Shown piece by piece: positions 7,515-15,194 of a stretch of 64,000 bases of DNA. Position numbers and translations under genes: made by a program. Source of the stretch: JAHIQC01 sp964565645 (GTDB lineage Bacteria; Actinomycetota; Coriobacteriia; Anaerosomatales; JAHIQC01); the NCBI GenBank assembly GCA_964565645.1, contig CAZMFQ010000011.1, positions 1-64,000 on the forward strand. Direction: 5' to 3'. Position 1 is the first letter of the stretch, and each line of letters starts with the position of its first letter. The notes under the pieces are model-generated. The model did no database searches. It worked only from the letters and a program-made list of their open reading frames with translations, and was not told the DNA's origin.

Positions 7515-7895
7515 ATGCGAGGCCACTTGTTTGGACTGGATTTGCGCCTACTACTCCTGCTTGGCCTCAGCTCCCTGGTACTGCTTGCATGTTCACCCGG
7601 CTCACCGCCACGGCCCCAAGAGCAGCCGTATCGTTTTGATTCTGTTCGCTGGAAGCAGTCAATGCCGCATTCGCGCGATCTGGCGCAGGAGGTCATCGAC
7701 AGGAGTCTGGTCAGTTCCATGACGCCCGAGCAGGTCTTCGAGTTGCTTGGTCCACCTGACTCATCTGCGATACCGGCGGACCTAGCTCCGGGGGACGAGT
7801 ACCGAATCGGATTCTCGGTGGAGGCCACTCACGGTGTCGGGGAACTCGACTTACGCTTCTTGGGCGGGCGAGTGGCAGAGGCCGAACTGCACTGA
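7515..7895 (+). CDS. Cassette 12: small lipoprotein, possible BamE/SmpA-like fold
   Basis: A 126-residue protein with a Leu-rich signal ending at lipobox LLAC (Cys about residue 26). The mature part contains SMTPEQVFELLGPPD, which resembles the helix-turn of SmpA/BamE-like domains (x-G-M-T-x-x-E-V-x-x-L-L-G-x-P), followed by four strands. GTG 7512 immediately precedes ATG 7515; either may be used. BamE itself belongs to outer-membrane assembly, so in a monoderm only the fold, not the role, would apply. Confidence 0.62.
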   Translation: MRGHLFGLDLRLLLLLGLSSLVLLACSPGSPPRPQEQPYRFDSVRWKQSMPHSRDLAQEVIDRSLVSSMTPEQVFELLGPPDSSAIPADLAPGDEYRIGFSVEATHGVGELDLRFLGGRVAEAELH

Positions 7896-7918
7896 ATGCT
7901 GAGCGGTTGACGGCGCCT

Positions 7919-8002
7919 ACCTAACTGGCGCTTCGAGCAGACGGCCAGGAGCGGTATTGTGATGGAGGCGCTGGGCCGCTGCTCAAGCGCAACACGTTAG
8001 GA
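7919..8002 (+). repeat. attC site 12
   Basis: 84-bp form. Left core ACCTAAC mirrors GTTAGGT; right core GTTAGGA. Confidence 0.95.
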
Positions 8003-8018
8003 CTACCAAGGGGAGCGC

Positions 8019-8414
8019 ATGACACGTGTGGCAGTAGCGAGTCTGATCGCAGGCGCTGCCTTCCTCGTCATCGTGCTTGATGCTGGCGCGGGTCTTGGGG
8101 TTGCAGAACACCTGATGATTCTCGCGATCGTAGTGGTAACCGGAATCGGCCCGTTCGCGTTCGGTGCGGTTGTTCGGCTGCTGTGGAAGTCGGATGACGT
8201 TCCGCAGGCCCTTCCTTGGCTGTTCGCCGTTGCGCTCGGCCTAATCCGGTATGTTGCGCCTCAATTCGGCGGGCTGACAGTCTGGGCTTCAAAGCCCATC
8301 TCGGTACTGATGACCATCGCGCTGGGCGGTGCGTTTGCTGAACTAGGAATCGCTAGCGCTACCGCGATGCTGCGGCGTCGCGTCTTGCGTGATTCGGCGT
8401 CGTCTGAGTCCTAA
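8019..8414 (+). CDS. Cassette 13: four-helix membrane protein
   Basis: A 131-residue hydrophobic protein with about four transmembrane helices and a basic C-terminal tail (RRRVLR). ATG 8019 follows AAGGGGAG. The TAA stop comes from the attC left core. No family recognised. Confidence 0.65.
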   Translation: MTRVAVASLIAGAAFLVIVLDAGAGLGVAEHLMILAIVVVTGIGPFAFGAVVRLLWKSDDVPQALPWLFAVALGLIRYVAPQFGGLTVWASKPISVLMTIALGGAFAELGIASATAMLRRRVLRDSASSES

Positions 8415-8492
8415 CTAGCGCTTCGAGCAGACGGCCAGAACCGCTAGACTCATGAGAGCGCTGAGCCGCTGCTCAAGCGCAACACGTTAGAC
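8409..8492 (+). repeat. attC site 13
   Basis: 84-bp form. Left core TCCTAAC mirrors GTTAGGA; right core GTTAGAC. Confidence 0.95.
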
Positions 8493-8507
8493 ACCTTTGG
8501 GGGACAA

Positions 8508-9158
8508 TTGCGGCGACTCGGGGTAGTGGCGATCGTGTTCGTCGGTCTGACTGCGATCGCGCAGGCGATCACGACCCTGGCGGGCAATGCCTGGGCGTTT
8601 GTTGCCCTCACCGAACCGGCCATCGAGAATGTCCTCACGGTCGTTGGGCTTGTGGCGAGTGTTGTCCTCTCACTTGCGTTCGGATTCGTCCTGCTAGCCA
8701 AGCGCCATCGGCTCGCTGACCGGCTTCTCGATGACACAGAGGTCGATTTCGCCATCGACGGAGTGACAATGCTCCGAGTCGCGGTGATCGTCTTTGGACT
8801 GATACTGCTTGTCGGCTCAGTTCCTCGGCTGGTCAGTTCTGTGAGTTCGTGGGCAACCCAAGTGGCTCTAGAGCGTTCCTATGACATGGAGCTCACCCAA
8901 GAAACCGGTGAGTACTGGTCCATGGTCGCAAGCGCGCTGATCGGCATCATCGAAGCAGTGGTCGGCGCCGTCTTCCTTGTGCGCTCGCAATGGCTGGCTG
9001 AGCGCCTGTGGTTCGGTGCGCGGCCCGTCGCTGTCGCTGCCTCGCCCTCGTCCAATTGCCCAAGTTGTGGAGCCGGGTTCGACCCCGACGACTACGTGGA
9101 CAGGGCCAACGCACGCTGCGTCGAATGCCGTGAGCTGCTATTCCCAGAAAGTGTCTAA
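8508..9158 (+). CDS. Cassette 14: membrane protein with C-terminal zinc ribbon
   Basis: A 216-residue protein from TTG 8508, with a G-rich ribosome-binding stretch just upstream. Four hydrophobic helices occupy residues 5-27, 42-62, 86-110 and 138-160. The C terminus is a treble-cysteine ribbon: CPSCG, then about 18 residues later CVEC, the CxxC pair arrangement of short zinc ribbons. Such ribbons often mediate protein or nucleic-acid contacts. The TAA stop is in the attC left core. Function unknown. Confidence 0.7.
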   Translation: MRRLGVVAIVFVGLTAIAQAITTLAGNAWAFVALTEPAIENVLTVVGLVASVVLSLAFGFVLLAKRHRLADRLLDDTEVDFAIDGVTMLRVAVIVFGLILLVGSVPRLVSSVSSWATQVALERSYDMELTQETGEYWSMVASALIGIIEAVVGAVFLVRSQWLAERLWFGARPVAVAASPSSNCPSCGAGFDPDDYVDRANARCVECRELLFPESV

Positions 9159-9236
9159 CTAGCGCTTCGAGCAGACGGCCAGGAGCGCTAGACTCATGAG
9201 AGCGCTGAGCCGCTGCTCAAGCGCAACACGTTCGAC
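9153..9236 (+). repeat. attC site 14
   Basis: 84-bp form. Left core GTCTAAC mirrors GTTAGAC; right core GTTCGAC. Confidence 0.95.
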
Positions 9237-9263
9237 AAACGATGAAGGGCGGTGAGCTTCGCA

Positions 9264-9797
9264 GTGAGTCTACCCCCGACTCCACAGCGCACCACGCCTG
9301 GATTCTCGTTCTCAATCGTCGAGCGCTCTCTTCGCGACTGCATTGCCGATCGCAAGTTTGGCGCGCCGGAGAAGGTAGTCGCCGCGGAGTTCTTCGGCGG
9401 CGAATGCGCATTCTGCGGGGCAACGCCAATCCAGCGTTGGGACCATCTGGTGGCCGTGTCGCAGGGCGGGGACACCGTACTGGGAAACATGGTCCCCGCT
9501 TGCGCACAGTGCGACGATTCCAAGCGACATCTCCCGTTCGATGACTGGGCCCTCGGGGACTCAGCGGGGTCACCGCGCTCTCGTGGCGTGTTGGATCTCG
9601 AAGCGAGACTGGATCGGATTCGTGAGTACGTCGCCGTGTACGGCTACGCGGCGCGACAGCCGGAGCAACGTCTCACTCCAGACGAGCTTGAGCAGTACGA
9701 GTTGATCCGGCTTGAGTTACAGCGCCTTCGCCGTGACGTCGATAAGTTCATCGCGATGCATCGTGAGGCGTCAGCTACGGAATCCGCGTCCGGCTGA
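9264..9797 (+). CDS. Cassette 15: HNH endonuclease, copy 1
   Basis: A 177-residue HNH-family nuclease. A zinc-binding CAFCG is followed by RWDHLVAVSQGG (Asp-His of the HNH core), a GNMVPAC Asn and the second CAQC knuckle, giving the full CxxC-DH-N-CxxC order. The C-terminal third is helical and charged. GTG 9264 has GGTGAG 7 nt upstream; GTG 9252 in the same frame is an alternative. The whole 650-bp cassette recurs at 14490-15139 with the same protein sequence. Such nucleases cut DNA in restriction, phage defence or homing; which applies is not evident. Confidence 0.88.
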   Translation: MSLPPTPQRTTPGFSFSIVERSLRDCIADRKFGAPEKVVAAEFFGGECAFCGATPIQRWDHLVAVSQGGDTVLGNMVPACAQCDDSKRHLPFDDWALGDSAGSPRSRGVLDLEARLDRIREYVAVYGYAARQPEQRLTPDELEQYELIRLELQRLRRDVDKFIAMHREASATESASG

Positions 9798-9802
9798 TCG
9801 TT

Positions 9803-9886
9803 GTCGAACTAGCGCTTCGAGCAGACGGCCAGAACCGCTAGACTCATGAAAGCGCTGAGCCGCTGCTCAAGCGCAACACGTTCGAC
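9803..9886 (+). repeat. attC site 15
   Basis: 84-bp form. Left core GTCGAAC mirrors GTTCGAC; right core GTTCGAC. Confidence 0.95.
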
Positions 9887-9928
9887 AGAACGCGATGGCT
9901 CCCTCGGCGAGAAGGCAGGCATGCTTTG

Positions 9929-10366
9929 GTGGCAGACGTGGGGCAGGATATCGAAGGCTCGGGTGCCGCGATAGTTGCCCGACCGTGGTATCCCCCGTTC
10001 CTCGCTGGCTTGCTCACCGCATCGATTTCGCTCGCAGCCTCATGGGTGGCGATGGTCGTGGTAGGACTACATGGATTGGCCTCGTATGCCTTCATCGTCT
10101 GCGGCGCGCTCATCTCTTGGGGAATCGGAAGTGCGCTCTCGCGCATGCGAGGCCTTGACGATCTGGACCACTGGCCCCACTGGCCGCTCAGCCTTGGCAC
10201 CGTGCTTCCCCTCTTCGGATTCATCGGCTTCACCTACATGAGGGTCGAGTGGTTCGGATGGCACGAATCTGTGCCGATGGAGTCGGTGTTCTATCCCGCA
10301 CTGGCATTCTCAATCGCCATGAGACCCGCGGTGAAGTTCAGACGCGCGGGGGGCAATGTCAACTAG
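9929..10366 (+). CDS. Cassette 16: membrane protein, copy 1
   Basis: A 145-residue protein with four hydrophobic segments (about residues 23-47, 52-70, 88-105 and 115-130). A Trp/His-rich loop (DHWPHWPLS) lies between the second and third. GTG 9929 follows AAGGCAGG at a longer than usual distance; TTG 9926 is in frame. A near-identical copy is in cassette 29 (19583-20020), differing in a few residues only. Function unknown. Confidence 0.68.
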   Translation: MADVGQDIEGSGAAIVARPWYPPFLAGLLTASISLAASWVAMVVVGLHGLASYAFIVCGALISWGIGSALSRMRGLDDLDHWPHWPLSLGTVLPLFGFIGFTYMRVEWFGWHESVPMESVFYPALAFSIAMRPAVKFRRAGGNVN

Positions 10367-10374
10367 GGCGTCTT

Positions 10375-10458
10375 GTCGAACTAGCGCTTCGAGCAGACGG
10401 CCAGGAGCGGTATTGTGATGGGAGCGCTGAGCCGCTGCTCAAGCGCAACACGTTCGAC
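10375..10458 (+). repeat. attC site 16
   Basis: 84-bp form. Both cores are of the CGAAC/GTTCG class. Confidence 0.95.
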
Positions 10459-10471
10459 CGAATGAGGGCTC

Positions 10472-10999
10472 ATGAAACGCCTGGCAGTAATGCTCGCCAT
10501 CGCCTGCGTGCTTGCCGCAAGTGCACTCGCATCAGGATGCGGATCTACTCCTACTGCAGACGACACCGAGGCCGCCTATGGCCTCGACCCAAGCCAGTTC
10601 CAGCCCGAGAGCGAACCGATCAAGGCCTCGATGCCCCGGCTGGAGTTCGCCGGGCTCGTCGATCTCACGGGCGATGAGGTATCCGCGGGGACCCAACTCG
10701 CCCCAGAGGACTACACCGTATTCTCGACCGGGAGCGGTGTGACCTCGATCCAGTGGGTCCTGGTGATCGAACAGCAGTCCACTCAGCTCTGGATGACCCT
10801 CGATGATGAGAGCGCCTCAGAGGTCGAGTCATGGACGACGGCTCATGTCGGCGAGCCAATGGTGCTGATAGCGGATGGCGAGGTCGTTACGAGTGCAACG
10901 ATTCTTGAGCCCATCACTGGCGGCAGCCTAGCCGTGGACATGGAGGCGGGCCAAGACACTCGCGAACGACTTGAAGCCCTGGTTGTCCGGGGCGAGTAG
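10472..10999 (+). CDS. Cassette 17: lipoprotein with SecD P1-head-like domain
   Basis: A 175-residue lipoprotein with lipobox ASGC (Cys about residue 23). The segment MVLIADGEVVTSATI followed by EPITGGSLAVDM closely matches the P1-head strand-turn of SecD/SecDF (VLDGxVxSAPxIxEPITGG). SecD is normally a twelve-helix translocase partner; here only the extracytoplasmic head-like domain is present, tethered by lipid. I infer a domain captured as a stand-alone extracellular module, possibly a protein-binding or decoy lipoprotein. ATG 10472 follows GAGGG. Confidence 0.72.
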   Translation: MKRLAVMLAIACVLAASALASGCGSTPTADDTEAAYGLDPSQFQPESEPIKASMPRLEFAGLVDLTGDEVSAGTQLAPEDYTVFSTGSGVTSIQWVLVIEQQSTQLWMTLDDESASEVESWTTAHVGEPMVLIADGEVVTSATILEPITGGSLAVDMEAGQDTRERLEALVVRGE

Positions 11000-11018
11000 T
11001 GCGTGCGAGATCACATCG

Positions 11019-11102
11019 GTCGAACAAGCGCTTCGAGCAGACGGCCAGGAGCGCTAGACTCGTGGAAGCGCTGAGCCGCTGCTCAAGCGCAACACGTTAG
11101 CC
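11019..11102 (+). repeat. attC site 17
   Basis: 84-bp form. Left core GTCGAAC mirrors GTTCGAC; right core GTTAGCC. Confidence 0.95.
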
Positions 11103-11123
11103 GGAGTCGAAGGGAATCCTCCG

Positions 11124-11537
11124 ATGACTAGCAAGCATAGAGTGGCCCTCTTCGCCACAGCGCTCGTGCTTGCAGCGCTGATGCTCACAGCCTGCACCTC
11201 ATCGGGCGAGCCTGAACCCGCAAACGCACCGGAGCCCTCGGGAATCGAAGGCGTGTCCCTGATGCTGGGTGGAGGCGGAGGTTTCGCCGACACTGAGACC
11301 GCCTCGCAAGGACGACCCTACGCAGGCGATATCGAGATTCACGAGGGCGAGGTGTCAGGTGAACTTGTGACGACGTGCACGGCTGACGAGTCCGGAGTCT
11401 TCAAGGTCGATCTTCCATCGGGCACCTACACACTTGTTCAAGTGAGCGCTGAGGGCATCGAAATCGGTGAGCCGGTGACCGTTGCGGTCCGCGCGGGCGA
11501 GTACGCGACTGTCACACTGACGATTTCCGCTTTGTAG
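11124..11537 (+). CDS. Cassette 18: lipoprotein with carboxypeptidase-regulatory-like beta domain
   Basis: A 137-residue protein. The signal peptide ends at lipobox LTAC (Cys about residue 24), followed by a Pro/Glu linker and a Gly-rich patch. The C-terminal 75 residues show a small beta-sandwich pattern, VFKVDLPSGTYTLVQV then a YATVTLTI edge strand, seen in carboxypeptidase-regulatory-like and prealbumin-like domains. Likely surface-exposed; ligand unknown. Confidence 0.7.
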   Translation: MTSKHRVALFATALVLAALMLTACTSSGEPEPANAPEPSGIEGVSLMLGGGGGFADTETASQGRPYAGDIEIHEGEVSGELVTTCTADESGVFKVDLPSGTYTLVQVSAEGIEIGEPVTVAVRAGEYATVTLTISAL

Positions 11538-11546
11538 TTGCGACCC

Positions 11547-11652
11547 GGCTAACACGCGCTTCCACACTGACAAGATGAGGCCCGCGAGCTACGCTCGACA
11601 AGACGAGGCAATAACGGCCTCATCTTGCAGGTGAAGCGCAAACACGTTAGAA
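11547..11652 (+). repeat. attC site 18 (106-bp singleton)
   Basis: Left core GGCTAAC mirrors GTTAGCC; right core GTTAGAA. The central part carries a palindrome around GCGAGC and CGACAAG unlike the other long sites. Confidence 0.9.
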
Positions 11653-11663
11653 CGAGGGGGAAC

Positions 11664-12200
11664 ATGTCCAAGGCTAGCGATGCCTTTCAGAGCTCGATCG
11701 GTGATGCCAAGGCGCTACTCACCTACTTCGACGGCCTGCAGAAGTCATCGCCGGCCGACGGCGAGGTCTTGAAACGTGCCGGTCTCATCATGGCTCTCAC
11801 AGCTTGGGAGACCTACGTCGAGGATCGTGTTCTTGAGGAAGTCACCGCCCGCCTGAAGGTCATCGAGGGCAGCTACGCCGGTAAGTTCGTTCATGCACAT
11901 CTTCAGGAGGAGCTTCGTCGGCTGCATAATCCGACGTCCGATAGGGTTCGGAAGCTCTACCACGAGTTCCTTGAGCATGACGTGACCGCGACCTGGGAAT
12001 GGGCGAACTACAAGTCGGCTGACGCCAAGAAGACCCTCGACAAGCTGATCTCGACGCGAGGCGACGTCGTTCATCGCTCCAATCCGCCAGTGGTTGGCTG
12101 TCCACCAGCACCTCACCCTGTGAAGCGGGATGACCTCGAAAAGGCGGTCCGCTTCCTCGAGGGACTTGTCGAAGCGACTGAACGCGGACTCGCCAGCTAG
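11664..12200 (+). CDS. Cassette 19: HEPN-domain protein (RiboL-PSP-HEPN type)
   Basis: A 178-residue all-helical protein. The R-x4-H motif of HEPN ribonucleases is present as RGDVVH (Arg132-His137) at the start of the last helices. An upstream AWETYVEDRV helix matches the RiboL-PSP-HEPN group. HEPN proteins with this motif are usually metal-independent RNases in toxin-antitoxin, CRISPR and abortive-infection systems. No antitoxin partner shares the cassette, so it may be a single-gene defence effector or an inactive regulator. ATG 11664 follows GAGGGGGAAC. Confidence 0.82.
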   Translation: MSKASDAFQSSIGDAKALLTYFDGLQKSSPADGEVLKRAGLIMALTAWETYVEDRVLEEVTARLKVIEGSYAGKFVHAHLQEELRRLHNPTSDRVRKLYHEFLEHDVTATWEWANYKSADAKKTLDKLISTRGDVVHRSNPPVVGCPPAPHPVKRDDLEKAVRFLEGLVEATERGLAS

Positions 12201-12211
12201 CTGCGGCCCCG

Positions 12212-12295
12212 TTCTAACTAGCGCTTCGAGCAGACGGCCAAGAGCGGTATTGTGATGAAAGCGCTGGGCCGCTGCTCAAGCGCAACACGTTAGAT
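12212..12295 (+). repeat. attC site 19
   Basis: 84-bp form. Left core TTCTAAC mirrors GTTAGAA; right core GTTAGAT. Confidence 0.95.
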
Positions 12296-12314
12296 GGAAC
12301 CTGGGGGTTCGGGG

Positions 12315-13094
12315 TTGCAGGGAGAACCGCTAACGACAGCCGCATGGAGCAGCATGGTAGCTCCAGTCATGAAGCTCGGAGCGGACGGCGAAGTCGCCGC
12401 GTTCCTCGGCACCGGGTTCGTGGCGGCGACTACTAGGCCCGTTCTCATCACCGCTAGACATGTGATTGCAGACAATCCGCTTGGCGCCGGCGAGAAATAC
12501 TACGTGTACTTCCAGACTGACGATGGCGTCGACATTAACCGCGCCGGAACTGAGGCGACCCTGTCACAGCGATACGATGTCGCCGCACTCCCACTCGGCG
12601 ACGTCCCGGGCGTGCTCCCGCTCTTCCTCGATCCAAGCGAGATTCCAATGAACGAGCAGGTGACGTGCCGCGAGTACAGCGGTAACCACTTCCGCTTGGA
12701 CCGTGAGACAGGCAAGCGGATTGCGAAACTCAGGCCGCGCAATCACGTGGGCAATGTGATGTGCTGGTACACAAGCGACTTTCCTGAGGCTCGGCCGACG
12801 CCGAGTTGCGAGCTATCGTTCCCCGCGCTACAGGGTGCGAGCGGGGCGCCGGTTGTGCGCGATCGCGGACTTCACGTTGTCGCGATGTTGGTTGCCAACA
12901 TTGAGCAACAGCTCGCACCGGCTCAGGTTCTCAGAGTCGATGGTGTAGACGGGGCCCCTACAGAGGAGGTCAGCTACTTCCTGCCTTCGGGGAAGGGACT
13001 CGTGGCAAGCGCCATAATCGAGTTCCTCGAAGAGGAATGCGGCTTGACCTGCACCACACCTCCACCGCTCTATCTTCCAGGGGAACTCATCTGA
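12315..13094 (+). CDS. Cassette 20: trypsin-like serine protease
   Basis: A 259-residue protein with a readable catalytic triad: His49 in LITARHVI, Asp88 in SQRYDVAAL and Ser177 in GASGAPV, the latter being the GxSGxP oxyanion segment of chymotrypsin-fold peptidases. There is no signal peptide, so it should act in the cytoplasm. Cytosolic trypsin-like proteases are recurrent in bacterial anti-phage modules; here it is a lone cassette gene. TTG 12315 behind GGGG is preferred; ATG 12294 lies inside the recombination core and would add seven residues. Confidence 0.83.
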   Translation: MQGEPLTTAAWSSMVAPVMKLGADGEVAAFLGTGFVAATTRPVLITARHVIADNPLGAGEKYYVYFQTDDGVDINRAGTEATLSQRYDVAALPLGDVPGVLPLFLDPSEIPMNEQVTCREYSGNHFRLDRETGKRIAKLRPRNHVGNVMCWYTSDFPEARPTPSCELSFPALQGASGAPVVRDRGLHVVAMLVANIEQQLAPAQVLRVDGVDGAPTEEVSYFLPSGKGLVASAIIEFLEEECGLTCTTPPPLYLPGELI

Positions 13095-13113
13095 GCGTGT
13101 GCATGCTGGGTCC

Positions 13114-13197
13114 ATCTAACAAGCGCTTCGAGCAGAGCGCCAGGAGCGGTATTGTGATGAAAGCGCTGAGCGCCTGCTCAAGCGCAACACGTTAGGC
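13114..13197 (+). repeat. attC site 20
   Basis: 84-bp form. Left core ATCTAAC mirrors GTTAGAT; right core GTTAGGC. Both arms are changed together (ACGGCC to AGCGCC on the left, CCGCT to GCGCCT on the right), preserving pairing. Confidence 0.95.
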
Positions 13198-13221
13198 ACA
13201 ACTACTTCAAAGGGAGTCGTT

Positions 13222-13845
13222 TTGGGGCGCTTCGGTGACGATCCTCACGCCTTCTTCGGCCAGGTGTACTCAGATGTCGCCCCATGGGAAGTTGGCGGTC
13301 CGCAGCCGGACATGGCTCGTATGCTTGAGGACCATCCACCCGCGAATCCGGTGCTCGACCTCGGCTCTGCCACCGGCGATCTGGCCATCAGTCTGGCTCT
13401 GGCGGGTCATGAAGTCGTCGGGCTCGAGTTCGTACAGGCGGCTGTTGACCAAGCGCGCGAGAAGGCAGCCGTTCTGCCGCCGGAAGTGGGCGCGCGACTG
13501 CGCTTCGAGGTCGGGGACGCTACTCGTCCGTCCGCTCTCGGGGTGGAATTCGGCACCGTGCTCGATTCGGGGTTCATCCACCTGCTCGACCCGGAGGAGA
13601 CCGACCGCTTCGTCGCAGACCTTCGCGAAGCGATTGCGCCCGGCGGTCGCTACTATCTTCACGAGTTCGCGATCGAGTTCCCGATCGACAACGTACCGCG
13701 AGCGATCACGGAGGATGAGATCCGCGCCCGGTTCAATGAGAACACGGGATGGCGTGTCGTTGAGGTGAGGTCAGCCGTGTTTCACAATCGCGTCGCGCAG
13801 CCCACGGCTGCCATAATCGCGTGTATCGAGAGGCTCGCGGACTGA
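13222..13845 (+). CDS. Cassette 21: SAM-dependent methyltransferase (class I)
   Basis: A 207-residue protein with the glycine-rich SAM loop VLDLGSATGDLA near residues 44-55, the acidic ribose-binding Glu in VVGLEFVQAA, and motif IV-like FGTVLDSGFIHLL. The opening FFGQVYSDVAPWEVG resembles thiopurine/small-molecule methyltransferases of the DUF938/UbiE-like type. The methyl acceptor is unknown. TTG 13222 is used because AAAGGGA lies 6 nt upstream and no ATG or GTG fits. Confidence 0.85.
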   Translation: MGRFGDDPHAFFGQVYSDVAPWEVGGPQPDMARMLEDHPPANPVLDLGSATGDLAISLALAGHEVVGLEFVQAAVDQAREKAAVLPPEVGARLRFEVGDATRPSALGVEFGTVLDSGFIHLLDPEETDRFVADLREAIAPGGRYYLHEFAIEFPIDNVPRAITEDEIRARFNENTGWRVVEVRSAVFHNRVAQPTAAIIACIERLAD

Positions 13846-13853
13846 GAGCGTGT

Positions 13854-13937
13854 ACCTAACTAGCGCTTCGAGCAGACGGCCAGGAGCGGTATTGTGATGA
13901 AGGCGCTGAGCCGCTGCTCAAGCGCAACACGTTAGAA
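13854..13937 (+). repeat. attC site 21
   Basis: 84-bp form. Left core ACCTAAC differs by one base from the expected GCCTAAC. Right core GTTAGAA. Confidence 0.92.
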
Positions 13938-13954
13938 GCACACAGGGGAGGCTC

Positions 13955-14383
13955 ATGGAGATCGGGCGCGTTCGAGAATCCGACCTGGATGCCATCGCCC
14001 GGCTCCACATGCACTTCTGGGGCGAGGCTTCGGACGTACCTGCTATGGCCGAGACGCTCACGCGACTGGAGGCCGATCGCGATCATGCACTTCTGGCGGC
14101 GCGCCTCGATGGCGTGTGCGTAGGCACCGCGACGGGGGTCGTCTGCCACGGATTGTATGGGGGCTCCGACTCCTATCTTGTGATCGAGGACGTCGTAGTC
14201 GACCCCGCGTGTCGTCGGCAGGGGATAGCGACCGCGCTCCTCGGCGAGTTGGAGCGTTTCGCTCGTGAGCATGACTGCAACCAGATGATTCTACTCACTG
14301 AGTCTGTCCGCGCGGATGCGTCCGCGCTGTATGAGTCGGCCGGCTTCGAGTCCCGTTGGACGGGGTTCAAGAAGAAGCTCTAG
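13955..14383 (+). CDS. Cassette 22: GNAT acetyltransferase
   Basis: A 142-residue GNAT-fold protein. Motif A, VIEDVVVDPACRRQGIATAL (about residues 74-93), carries the Q/R-x-x-G-x-A acetyl-CoA pyrophosphate loop. A YESAGFESR segment near the C terminus is the usual motif B. Substrate unknown; acetyltransferases are common integron cargo, including aminoglycoside-modifying ones, but nothing here indicates a drug substrate. ATG 13955 follows GGGGAGG. Confidence 0.88.
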   Translation: MEIGRVRESDLDAIARLHMHFWGEASDVPAMAETLTRLEADRDHALLAARLDGVCVGTATGVVCHGLYGGSDSYLVIEDVVVDPACRRQGIATALLGELERFAREHDCNQMILLTESVRADASALYESAGFESRWTGFKKKL

Positions 14384-14389
14384 CGTGGC

Positions 14390-14495
14390 TTCTAACAGGC
14401 GTTTCGACCCGATGAACCTTGGCCGTGTGAGGTATCGTGGGTCGTGACAGCGCGCGAGGCCTGCGGTTCACGGGTCAAACGCAGAAACGTTCGAC
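14390..14495 (+). repeat. attC site 22 (long form)
   Basis: 106-bp form like site 6. Left core TTCTAAC mirrors GTTAGAA; right core GTTCGAC. Confidence 0.93.
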
Positions 14496-14522
14496 AAACG
14501 ATGAAGGGCGGTGAGCTTCGCA

Positions 14523-15056
14523 GTGAGTCTACCCCCGACTCCACAGCGCACCACGCCTGGATTCTCGTTCTCAATCGTCGAGCGCTCTCTTCGCGACTGC
14601 ATTGCCGATCGCAAGTTTGGCGCGCCGGAGAAGGTAGTCGCCGCGGAGTTCTTCGGCGGCGAATGCGCATTCTGCGGGGCAACGCCAATCCAGCGTTGGG
14701 ACCATCTGGTGGCCGTGTCGCAGGGCGGGGACACCGTACTGGGAAACATGGTCCCCGCTTGCGCACAGTGCGACGATTCCAAGCGACATCTCCCGTTCGA
14801 TGACTGGGCCCTCGGGGACTCAGCGGGGTCACCGCGCTCTCGTGGCGTGTTGGATCTCGAAGCGAGACTGGATCGGATTCGTGAGTACGTCGCCGTGTAC
14901 GGCTACGCGGCGCGACAGCCGGAGCAACGTCTCACTCCAGACGAGCTTGAGCAGTACGAGTTGATCCGGCTTGAGTTACAGCGCCTTCGCCGTGACGTCG
15001 ATAAGTTCATCGCGATGCATCGTGAGGCGTCAGCTACGGAATCCGCGTCCGGCTGA
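14523..15056 (+). CDS. Cassette 23: HNH endonuclease, copy 2
   Basis: Identical in amino acids to the protein of cassette 15, with the same CxxC-DH-N-CxxC nuclease core. The full 650-bp cassette (14490-15139) is repeated, but the site to its left is a long-form attC here and an 84-bp form there. The copy therefore moved as a cassette rather than arising by tandem slippage of flanking DNA. Absence of divergence suggests a recent event or gene conversion. Confidence 0.88.
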   Translation: MSLPPTPQRTTPGFSFSIVERSLRDCIADRKFGAPEKVVAAEFFGGECAFCGATPIQRWDHLVAVSQGGDTVLGNMVPACAQCDDSKRHLPFDDWALGDSAGSPRSRGVLDLEARLDRIREYVAVYGYAARQPEQRLTPDELEQYELIRLELQRLRRDVDKFIAMHREASATESASG

Positions 15057-15061
15057 TCGTT

Positions 15062-15145
15062 GTCGAACTAGCGCTTCGAGCAGACGGCCAGAACCGCTAG
15101 ACTCATGAAAGCGCTGAGCCGCTGCTCAAGCGCAACACGTTCGAC
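15062..15145 (+). repeat. attC site 23
   Basis: 84-bp form, the same as site 15. Both cores of the GTTCGAC class. Confidence 0.95.
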
Positions 15146-15194
15146 GGAGGCTACTCGTTCAGCGGGTCCGCAGGTCATCGCAGAGGGAGGGTTG

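Noticed and set aside
9194..9573. Minus-strand open frames antisense to the HNH cassette, repeated at 14392-14832
   Set aside because: They are high-GC shadow frames that cross attC sites, lack starts with ribosome-binding sites and match no family, while the plus-strand HNH protein has a clear catalytic core.
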